Positions 55,001 through 64,000 of a DNA stretch of 64,000 nt are shown one piece after another. A program made the position numbers and the translations under genes. Below the pieces are notes generated by a model that saw only the letters and a program-made list of their open reading frames with translations, did not search any database and was not told the DNA's origin. How positions within the stretch are numbered: position 1 is the stretch's first letter; each line of letters begins with the position of its first letter. The DNA is from Papaver somniferum (Eukaryota; Streptophyta; Magnoliopsida; Ranunculales; Papaveraceae). The stretch is taken from assembly GCF_003573695.1 (NCBI RefSeq), contig NC_039358.1:11326326-11390325 (forward strand). Direction: 5' to 3'.

Positions 55001-56450
55001 TCAGATGGATGTTAATAAAGCTTTTCTAGAACCATGAATTAGATAAGGAAATCTACTTAGACCAACATAAGGACTTTGTGGTGAAAGGTTGTGAATACAA
55101 AGTTTGTAACATGGACAAGTTTTTTGTATTTTTTGAAATAAGCACATAAACAAGGACATGAAAATTTTGATCATGTGATAAAAGTAGTAGATTTGAGTCA
55201 GGAATCTGATAAGTGTACTTATGGTGAACTTGTTAAGGATGCATGTGTGATTGTATTCGTGTATGTTGCTGAAATGCTTATATTTGATACAAACATAGAT
55301 GTGTTATATTCCACTAAAAACATGCGCTGAATGAGAACGTATACATAAAAGACTTAGGTCATGTTCATGTGAGCATAGGGATGAGGATTAGAAGACATTT
55401 TAATGAATATAGTCTTAGTCATTCTTATTTTGTTGAATTTATGCTTAAGAGATACAATCGGTTTGATTGTAAACCTGCTTGTACTCCATACGATTCTTCT
55501 TGTAAACTCAAGAAGAATAAGGGTGATGGATTATCTTAACTTGAATACTCAAGAGTTATAGGATGTCTGATGAATTTAAGGATCTGTAAGGGTTTAGACA
55601 TTTCCTATAGTGTGAGTAAGTTAAGTATGTGTACTTGTAATCCAGAGCAGGAGCATTGGGATGCATTTAATAGAGTATTATGGTACCTAAAAGTACTCTA
55701 TGACCTTCTGTTTTAATATACAAAAGGTATCCTGCTATCCTTAAGGGATTTTGTGTTGCAAACTGGATAGCTGACTCAGAGGAGTTTAAGTCTACGAGTG
55801 GATGTATTTTAACTCTAGCATGAGGGTTTTTTTTGGAAGATTTCCAAACAGACATATATTACTCAATTCATTATGGAATCTGAGAGTATTGCGTTAGATA
55901 AAGCATGAGTGGGGGAAGAGCGCCTAAGATACTTTTTAGAAGATATTCCTCTCTGGCATAGGCCTGTGCCAGCTATATGTATACATTGTGTTATCCTAGC
56001 TATAATAGCTAAAGCTAAAAGCTAACTAATCTCAATCGGCGTTATTTCCATCGATTGGATAGAGTCCAAGGAGAATATCGCGTAACCTTTGACGAAAGTT
56101 TTGACCAAGGAGATAGTTAGAATTGCATCGAAGGGGATGAGACTTAAGCTCATCAAATTAAACTTTCCATGAAGGATACTCAACCTTGCCGACTGTATAT
56201 TCCATGTTCAAGGTTTCGAATGAGATAACTACATTGTGTTAGGTAAAGGTGAACAATATTAGAGAATTTCATTCTCTGTCCCTTCCCTATGGTGTAGACG
56301 TGATAGTGTGACAGCATGTGAAGGATGACTTTTAAGGAGTCTTAATGAGTTCTATTGTTTCAATTTAAGATTGAAGTGGGGTGTAGCAGGTAACACTCTT
56401 TATGGAAACTCACCTATCTGAATGAGTAAGTGGGGGCACTTCCTATGAGA
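52042..56450 (+). mobile_element. Decayed copia element, copy B (leader, gag, integrase, RT)
   Basis: LTR/leader part, then a gag remnant around 52,860-53,215 with CYGCEIPGHLAVNYR. A WWVDYGA protease/pre-integrase remnant follows at about 53,265, integrase remnants (VTYVDDYT, about 53,895) and the reverse transcriptase at 54,802-55,900. Stops and shifts are everywhere. Ends in GTGGGGGCACTTCCTATGAG (purine tract) near 56,430. No ORF can be functional. Confidence 0.65.
52982..53215 (+). pseudogene. Copia gag zinc-knuckle remnant
   Basis: A 77-residue frame whose C-half keeps a knuckle pattern C-x2-C-x4-H-x4-, but the last cysteine is tyrosine (CYGCEIPGHLAVNY). A stop-ridden copy lies at 58,030-58,260. 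Confidence 0.55.
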
Positions 56451-57590
56451 ATATGAGCTTTGATTCTCTAGAGCATTCTGAGAAACAGGATATGACTAAG
56501 GCAAAATTGGACAAAACGGCACGAACTTAGCAGCACCTAGAGAGATATCATTTGTGGTTGTTATTGCAAATTACACCAAACGATGGCAGTTCAAGATATC
56601 GCGTTCACTGTCCATCAAGTAGTTTCGGTAATTTCTTACTAAGCAAATGTTCAAGACCTCATGGACACCTTTTGCCTAAAAGTGGTATTTCTCGCTTTCT
56701 GATTTATGATTTTTTTCGGTGTTTCATTCATGTGGGAGATTGGTCGAGAAAATGAGTTTTTTAATTAAAGTATTTTTGGTCTTGGTGTGGTTTGATCTAA
56801 GGTCCTAAGGGTCTAAGGATACTTACTCATTTTACGGGTGAATGAAATGTTCCTTTAGTCCCATATTGTGGAAACTAAAGAGGAGTTCCACTATATAAGC
56901 ATTATATTATGGATATATTGACAAACGTGGGTGGAACGGGTGCGCAAACAATACATGTTCCAACCCATGCGACATAGGCGTATACCATGCACCAAGTCCT
57001 GTGTCTACTTGAATTTATTTTTGGCAAATTTTTCTTTAGGAAATTAATTTCAAAAATATTTTGTACAAGTGTTTTATTTACGGGAGAATTCCTTTTTGGT
57101 TTTGATTTGTTTTACAAAAAATAAAAAGTATTTTATAAGGAAACCAAAACCTAGATTAATTTTAAAGCAACTTTGTCTTATAAATATAAAATCGAATTTC
57201 TCTTTTAGTGGGGGTTTAGACGCGGCTACGTTTTCTTCTTCTTTTCTCCATCTTTTCACTTTGGTTTTTTCGCAACAATGATTGCTTATCTTCCTTCCTA
57301 ATCCTTGCTGCTGAGTTCGTAATTTGGTAGATTATATTGTGCTTGTAAAGTATATCGGGCAGTTCTATCCTGGACACATCTCCGCTGATGGGGTATAGCA
57401 TCACTCATTCTTGAGGAGTACCCGCGGACTAATGTGTTAAGGACAATTTGCTGAGCAGGTGGCTCTGCCCTCGTGTGTCAAGTTGTTGTTTTCAATTAAT
57501 TTATTATTTTCAGTACAACCAGATTCATCTAATGTTTCCACTTTCATTGTTACGGTTCCAACAATCTTAACACATTAGTACCGATAAAAG
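56451..57590 (+). repeat. Copia LTR/leader, second copy
   Basis: From TGAGCTTTGATTCTC after the purine tract. Its part from 56,911 is about 95% like 52,036-52,560. It holds about 205 extra bases between two AGATT words (57,331-57,530) that are absent in the first copy. Exact LTR limits unknown. Confidence 0.5.
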
Positions 57591-59466
57591 AGGTGTATAA
57601 TGACCAGAAAAATTTAAGGGGGAGGATTTTAAGTTATTTATTTTCTGGGCAATCATAAGCTAGATGATTTTTTACTGAAACAATTTGACGAGGTTTTGAA
57701 AAATCATGGACGTGAAATTGTTGTTTGGATAATTAGGGTTAGGCAGAACTTAAGTGAATTATTTGAAGGATAACTTTAAGGTTATTATTTGTGGTTTGCG
57801 TTAGAGGAAAAGTACTAAACTACATGCATGGTGTTTGAATAGGAGTTTTTCAAGTGTTTCGGTGATTGAGAAATTACCGACTTCTGAGTCAGAGTACAAA
57901 CAAATTTTGTGACTTGAACTGGAGAGGTCAGTATGGTTGAATTCGGTAATAAGATTCATGTGAAAGAGTTGTTATACATCATGGACAAAGATGTATCATC
58001 TTTAAGGGACATGGATAATAGGAGCATGTGGCGGAAAATAAATCTTCCAAATCTAACAAAGGTGAGAACATCAAACACAACTGTAGGTGTGGTCTTCACC
58101 AGAAAGGTATGTTTCGTAAACATGAATCTGGCATTACTTTAATTAAAGGTGATTGTTATGGTGGTGAAATACCTGGCCATCTGGCAGTAAATTATAGATA
58201 ACATAGAAACCTTAATAAGTATAAAGTTATTTCTAATTTAGTTGAAACAAACTTGAACGTGTTAGTGGCATGATGTCGGAAGTTATTTTAATAACTAATG
58301 TGAGAGACTGGTGGGTGGACTATGGAGCCAATAAGCTTGTTTGTTGAAACAGATATCTGTTTACCTCCTATCAGAGGATAGGGAATGTCGAGTGAATTTA
58401 TATAAGTAAATCATCCGCAACAGAGGTTGCATAAAGGGAAAGGTCGATCAGAAGCTCATATCTGTATAGGCTCTCACATTGAATGAAAGTTTCATGTTTA
58501 GGGCATATATAAGAATTTTTTTTCTTGTTTTGTCGTAGATAGTTAAAGATTTAAGATTGTATTTAAATCTAAAGAAATTGTTCAAACCAAGGGCACTGAT
58601 TTTTTAGGCAAGGGTTATTAGACTTTGGGTCTATATAAGCTTAACGAAAAATCTGTTGAAGTGAACATAGTTGATTCTTGTGCTTTTTTTTGTGCGTCTT
58701 TGGATGTTTTGCATGGCAGACTTAGAACCGTTAATTTATAAGTCAATGCTTAAACTGGCTAGTGTAGGCTGTGTACCCAAATTTAGTTTGGTTTTGAACA
58801 CAAAAGTGAAATCTATATAGAATTAAAATATGATATTAAATTTTAAGCAAAATTATTCAGAGTAATTCTAAGCCATTAGAATTAATCTTGTTAGACGTAA
58901 CTGAGGATATTTCAATCCTTTCTAAGGTGGTATAAATTGGTTCGAACTTACGTAGATGACTATACGTAGTATTGTCTTATATACTTGCTTAGGAAAGGAT
59001 GATGCCTTAGAAGCCATAAAATGTATAATTTTAAAGTTGAAAACCAATAAGGTGTTACCATTAAAAAAAGTTAGGTATGGACGTGATGGAAAGTATGAAA
59101 TTCTTTAAGAGAACTTTAATTTTCAAATGGCATTATTCATAAGATCTCTTATTCACCATAGTGTAATGGTATAGTTGAACGTAAGGAATGAACCTTAAGG
59201 AGATTAAAATATGCCATGTTGACTAGTTTAGGATTAAACCGCCAACCTGTGTGTGTGCGGCGGGGGGNNNNNNNNNNNNNNNNNNNNNNNNNNNNNNNNN
59301 NNNNNNNNNNNNNNNNNNNNNNNNNNNNNNNNNNNNNNNNNNNNNNNNNNNNNNNNNNNNNNNNNNNNNNNNNNNNNNNNNNNNNNTTCCTCTAAACTTG
59401 CTATATCCTGAATAGAGTACCCTTTAAAGAATCAAAGAAGATACCATATGAGTATGGTGAAAAAGC
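57591..59466 (+). pseudogene. Decayed copia, copy C (gag to integrase), truncated
   Basis: Tandem repeat of 52,545-54,297 with the same stops and remnants. Truncated at about 59,466 by the following minus-strand copia LTR. Confidence 0.6.
59268..59386. other. Assembly gap (119 N)
   Basis: The homologous copy at about 54,205-54,220 has only a dozen bases between the same flanks. The bases before the gap (GTGTGTGCGGCGGGGGG) do not match that copy and look like a read-end artefact. Confidence 0.85.
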
Positions 59467-60775
59467 GGGGGTCTAACAACACCACCCAATATTTCGCTTA
59501 GCAATCTGTATGGACTAACTCGGAAATACTTTCTAGAGAATCAACTAGACAGTCAAACTCATTCTAGGTAAAAGTATCTCAAGGAGTTAATATCTCTCTC
59601 TTGTTTTGATTTACTCGAGCTAATAGAAATTAGCGAGTCCTTAATAAAACACAGGGAATAACTTGGACGGTACCAAACACCAATATCCAAGGATCAATCA
59701 ATGACAATCAACAACCAAAGGTTGGATTAATCTAATTGATGATCTAACGCACAACCTATATTATTTCAATTATAAAGATAAAATAATATATTGCGGAAAT
59801 TGAAATAACACAGACACCAGAAATTTTGTTAACGAGGAAACCGCAAATGCAGAAAAACCATGAGACCTAGTCCAGATTGAACACACACTGTATTAAGCCG
59901 CTACATACACTAGCCTACTCCAATCTAAATTCGGACTGGACTGTATTTGAACCCCAATCAGTCTCTCAATGATCCAAGTTACAATTGTACCCCCTACGCC
60001 TCTGATCCCAGCAGGATACTGCGCACTTGATTTCCTTAGCTGATCTCACCCACAACTAAGAGTTGTTACGACCCAAAGTCGAAGACTTGACAATAAACAA
60101 ATCTGTCTCACACAGATAAGTCTATCAAAGGATCAATCTTTCTCCCACAGATAAACCCTAAAAGGTTTTGTTCCATCTTTTGATAATAATCAAGGTGAAC
60201 AGGAACCAATTGATAATCCGGTCTTATATTCCCGCATAACAGCCTAGAGTTATCAATCACCTCACAACAATCTTAATCGTATGGTAGCGAAATAAGATGT
60301 TGCAGAATCACAAACAATGAGACGAAGATGTTTGTGATTACTTCTTATATCTTGCCAATCTCAAGCCAATCAATCTGATTGTACTCGTACGATAGAATAC
60401 GCAAGATCAGATCACACAACTATGATAAAAGTAGTATCGGTCTGGCTTCACAATCCCAAAGAAGTTTTTAAGTGGTTAACCTGGTTTTAGAAGAAGAAAA
60501 CCAAAGGTTAAAGGAGAACCGATTCTAGTATGCAAACTAGTATCACACGTAAGGTGTGGGGATTAGTTTTGCACATATACTAGAGTTCCCCTTATATAGT
60601 CTTTCAAATCAGGGTTTGCAATTAAGTTACCTTGGTAACAAAGCAATCAAAATCCACCGTTATATGAAAAACTTATTTAGATTCAAGCTAATATTTCTCA
60701 ATCGTTAGATCGAAAACTTAGCTTGTTACACACACTTGACAATGCACGCTTCTAGGTTTGTTAACCGTACCCAAA

Positions 60776-60780
60776 CGTAT
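60776..60780. other. Target-site duplication CGTAT (left)
   Basis: Precedes TGATCGGAAC, the start of the solo LTR; repeated at 62,488-62,492. Confidence 0.8.
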
Positions 60781-61659
60781 TGATCGGAACCTAATAATGC
60801 ATATTTGTAGATCATTTTGCTGTCTTTTATCACATCTTTAATGCCTTCATGTTTTATTTTGCGACAAATCTTGTATCATGAGCACATCTTCTTTAATGGG
60901 TAATTTTTTCGAAATAATATCTTTTTGTATTGTATTATAGGTATTTGTGTAAATGGTGAGCAAAAGGTCAGCTGGACTGTGTAAAGAGAGCGTAAGAGAA
61001 AGTGGCAATGTCGCACCGCTACACAAGGGAGCTTCTAGCTTAGCACGTGCATAACGGAACTTACCAAAGTCAAATGGAATGAATATTTGTGGTCAAGAAT
61101 TACAAAATAATATCAAATTTGATCAATGGTAAGAAATGCTCAATCCATGTTTGAAGACAAGATGGTCAACAGATTCACCCCTGAACATCTAAGCAAGGTA
61201 CACTAGTCTAACACCCAAGTATTCCCCTATCATTCCCAAAATCAGAAAAGAACCCATCTTCTCAAACCATCGATACCACCACCCTCTCAATATCACCTTT
61301 CTATTCCATATTTCAATTGTGCAGCCATGAAGGATTCGTACTACCAACTCTCTATTGTCAGACCATACCACCACCGATCCCTTACCATGCGTACAACACC
61401 AATACCATCTTGCTTTTCCCTTCAATGTAAATCACCCAATTTCATCATTTTTATCTATCTATCCTTGTTGTAACCGTTCGTGTGAAATTGAAGAAATAGG
61501 TTGAAAGTCATGAAAACCTAAAGTCTAGCAGTATGGTGTAGAAGGCAGTTGAGTGGAAATCAGTTGCTCAATCTTATTTGGTGAGTGATTGACATCTCAA
61601 TCCCTAATTTCAGTTGTAAATGATGAGATACTAAAACCCTATTTAGGGTGAAGTTGATG

Positions 61660-61667
61660 TATAAATA
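61660..61667 (+). promoter_or_regulatory. Solo LTR TATA box
   Basis: TATAAATA, aligned with the array LTRs. Confidence 0.55.
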
Positions 61668-61853
61668 AGGGTTGTCTTTGTGTATTGAGAAAGAAAGGTG
61701 AGAGGGGTCATATAGAAATCAGTTGTAACCTATCTTTTCAAAAACTTTCCTTGGGAGAAATCAGTTGAATATTAAGAAGTTTGCATGCATGAATATCTCA
61801 ATTTGTGAATCTCATATGTCATCTGTCTTCATCATGTTCTAAATCTTTAAGCT

Positions 61854-61872
61854 AGGGTTTAAATGAAGCCCT
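61854..61872 (+). ncRNA. Conserved LTR hairpin 1, solo copy
   Basis: AGGGTTT/AAGCCCT around AAATG, one G-U pair. Confidence 0.5.
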
Positions 61873-62051
61873 TAATTTAACTCTATAATATTTGTGCTGA
61901 TGTTATTGTTCTTGTTGTGCTTCAATGTATAAGGATATATTTAATCTTGTGTTACAACATATTACTTTCACCTTGTTTGTTATGCAACCTAGGTAGTCAG
62001 AATAATTCTATGTTGTACTTCAACTTGTGATTAATTGATTGTTGTTAATCT

Positions 62052-62089
62052 GTGATTAGTTGTGCTGTAATAAGACAGCTAATGCTAGG
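62052..62089 (+). ncRNA. 38-nt hairpin module, solo LTR copy
   Basis: Outer arms ATTA/TAAT, bulge GTTGT, inner arms GCTGT/ACAGC, loop AATAAG, then GCTAGG. It differs from the LTR1 copy in both helices, with pairing kept. Confidence 0.6.
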
Positions 62090-62487
62090 GATTAATACCT
62101 TAGTTGATGTTAAATCATCCATCTGAAGATAGCCTTGGATATGCGGAAGACTCGAATCTTCCCCGCTGTCTACTGTAAGGAACAAGAATATTTTCATTAG
62201 TCGAATAATCTGGTGTAGGTTAAGTGGTGAATTCGATTACCCTAGTTCCCTTTTATCAAGTCTTTAACCCTTCATTTCAATTACATTTCTGTTCTTCAGT
62301 TCAATTCTCATAACAAAACATCTCGTCGTATCGACAAACACCCTTGTTTAAATCAGTATAAGTAGACTTTCATTTCATCTTCATATCGCCCTAGTCTCTG
62401 TAGGTTCGACCTGTATTTTCCCTGTTCTACATACTAGACGTTATGCACTTGCAGTTTAATATTGTAGGCATCTTTCCAGTCCTACCA

Positions 62488-62492
62488 CGTAT
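62488..62492. other. Target-site duplication CGTAT (right)
   Basis: Follows CCTACCA at the end of the solo LTR. Confidence 0.8.
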
Positions 62493-62829
62493 GCACTTGT
62501 TGGTTCAAAAATAGTTAACCAAAAGGTTAGCCGCATGAGCATTTCATATCAACCATGTTCTTCTTCACCATAACTAGTTCAAATGACTTCAATATGAACT
62601 AGTTAGAGAGTTTTTCAGTTGCAAGGAAATCTTATGTAACTACACAAGACACAATTGAAGCAATATGATTTGATTCACTTGAATTGGTTCATGAACTTTT
62701 ATAGCCACGGTTTGAAAACTGCATTCCTTAGTATTTTTAAGTTTAAGTTCAGAAACCATCTTAGATATATAACACTCTCAAGTTCACAGACTAGGTTCGC
62801 GGACTTGAGTTACCGGGCAGAGTTTATAA

Positions 62830-62990
62830 ACTCCAGCAGAAATTCTCGGGTATGAGAACTTCGCCAGTTTGCGGACTTAGCTTCACGCAAATAGTTTTTC
62901 AAATCCAGCAGAAATTCTCGGGTTTGAGAACTTCGGCAGTTCGCAGACTGAGTTGGCGGACTTGGCTCACGCCATTCATCCGGTTCTCCT
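62830..62990. repeat. Tandem repeat in the copia LTR
   Basis: CCAGCAGAAATTCTCGGGT followed by GAGAACTTCG(C/G)CAGTT occurs twice, about 74 bases apart, among TTCGCGGACTT words. Confidence 0.6.
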
Positions 62991-63602
62991 GATCAACAAA
63001 GTTCGCAAACTTTGGTTCAAGGAATAGGACTTATACATAAATGAGTTTCCACAACAATTCTTATGTCCACCATTGGTTATGTAATCTAAACTCTCATTTC
63101 AATCATTAAAACATTCTTAGAGAACGTTATACAGTTGTTACACCATTTCTCGTCAAAGCAATTTTCAAGATGATTGAAACATATCATGACTTTCATCACA
63201 TGGTAAAGATAAACTTGGTTAAAGTGAAAATCTTACCAAATCATATTTCGAGATATAAATAGGCGAGTCTAAATACCAAATGTGTATAATCAAAGTCTAT
63301 ATATATAGCATACGACTTCTTGTCTCAAAGAGTAGGAGATATAGTATATAGACTTTTGAGTGATAGATAAGTTAAAGTCTTCACATACATTTTTGTCGAG
63401 AAGTTCCACCGGTTCCTTGAGTAGTTCTTCTACTTGTATGATGAATCGCCATGAAGTCCTTGAGCTCAACTACACTTTCTATCCTAGTCCGGGACTTAGC
63501 TATAATAGACTTGAAATCAAGACTTATAGTTTTGATCACTAACATTTAAAAACATGCTTGAGATAACAACACATGCGAGTTCGACCGAGCAATGCTCTAA
63601 CA

Positions 63603-64000
63603 ATCTCCCCCTTTGTCAATTTTAGTGACAAAACTATCAATACATATGGAATACAAAAAAGATAAAAGAAACTTTAGTAGATCCTATTCCACATGTCTAA
63701 TCTTCAGCATTCCTCGAAATCTTCGTCACTTCCAAGTACTCCAATGAAAGGTTGTAAGTTTAGCATCACCGCTATTGAATATCCGTAGCTATAACAATGA
63801 TAAAACATAGTTCTCGATCATTGTTATACAGTGTCATAGTATTATTACACAACATCAAAGTTCAATTGTATCACAACTTCAACAATAATACTATGGTGAT
63901 ATGTATCACTTCCCCTTAGTCAACACTCCATCTCACATGGAAACCACTCCCCCTTACACAATGATCTGAAAACCATATGTATTTGTAGTATGAATTACAT
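63603..64000 (-). other. 3' internal part of the minus copia element
   Basis: Non-coding DNA next to the purine tract; the coding part lies outside the window. No gene seen. Confidence 0.45.

Larger units (their letters stand above)
60781..62487 (+). mobile_element. Solo LTR, relative of the 7.6-23.8 kb array
   Basis: 1,707 bases, TGATCGG...CCTACCA, flanked by CGTAT. It keeps the array-LTR landmarks in order: GCATATTT near the start, TATAAATAA (61,660), hairpin 1 (61,854), the 38-nt module (62,052), GTTCGACCTGTATTTTCCC, and TTATGCACTTGCAG...GTAGGCATC near the end. No internal domain: a recombination remnant. The minus frame 61,189-61,425 inside it has no family features. Confidence 0.8.
59472..63602 (-). 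mobile_element. Copia-type LTR on the minus strand, interrupted by a solo LTR
   Basis: The minus-strand start TGTTAGAGCATTGCTC at 63,602 is preceded by a purine tract AAAGGGGGAGAT (63,603-63,614 on plus as ATCTCCCCCTTT). So this is a 3' LTR whose internal region lies to the right of the window. Without the nested insert it is about 2.4 kb. It contains TATA-like and promoter-like stretches and a tandem repeat at 62,830-62,990. The left end near TCTAACAACACC is not a clean LTR end. GGGGGAGATTGTTAGAGC is typical of large SIRE/Maximus-type copia elements. Confidence 0.6.

Noticed and set aside
59472..63602. TCTAACA at both ends as a target-site duplication
   Set aside because: One copy belongs to the LTR end itself (rc of TGTTAGA); the left border is not a clean LTR end.

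Overview
The window is nuclear DNA of a flowering plant. It contains a CC-NB-LRR (CNL) resistance-type gene, Ty1/copia and Ty3/gypsy LTR retrotransposons, hAT-like and Harbinger-like DNA-transposon remnants, plant-style introns and long AT-rich spacers, with nothing prokaryotic. The repeat styles (the copia LTR near 59.5-63.6 kb and the large gypsy-like LTRs) resemble what I recall from poppy-type (Papaver) genomes. That is recollection, not proof. Three runs of N mark it as a draft assembly.

Layout. 0.15-0.9 kb: a PEARLI-4-like exon with an in-frame stop. 1.2-4.0 kb (minus) and 6.8-25.7 kb (plus): two head-to-head, decayed gypsy elements of one family (A and B), both lacking reverse transcriptase and sharing a short motif after the protease. 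7,645-23,832: a 16.2-kb tandem array inserted into the gag of gypsy B and bordered by a 5-bp duplication (CACCA). It has four LTRs and three internal domains. Only the middle domain has a protein gene, a gag-like ORF of 589 codons, and no pol is present anywhere. 25.7-31.9 kb: debris, including a minus-strand decayed ORF, a CATGCCA-rich tract and a Harbinger-type Myb-like fragment. 32.3-35.9 kb: a (CCA)n/(GGT)n flanked region holding a tRNA-Trp-like sequence among GGATCAAC/GTTGATCC hairpins, then a long-TIR element with a hAT-type MITE inside it. 36.8-37.8 kb: a broken three-exon transposase-like gene whose intron is full of GTTCGGC/GCCGAAC pairs.

39.6-48.2 kb (minus): a CNL gene broken by at least three frameshifts and split in its LRR region by a 4.8-kb copia element (138-bp LTRs, target duplication visible). 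50-59.5 kb: a heavily decayed copia element, partly tandem-duplicated. 59.5-63.6 kb: a minus-strand copia LTR with its polypurine tract, interrupted by a 1.7-kb solo LTR with duplication CGTAT. That solo LTR is a distant relative of the 7.6-23.8 kb array.

The most unusual signal is a 38-nt module found once in LTR1, LTR2, LTR4 and the solo LTR, and twice in LTR3. Its two helices are kept by compensating base changes between divergent copies, which suggests a structured RNA element in the transcribed leader of this non-autonomous retrotransposon family. A second, simpler hairpin lies upstream of it. No gene in the window looks fully intact apart from the gag-like ORF. The copia element has long ORFs but one frame break between integrase and reverse transcriptase.
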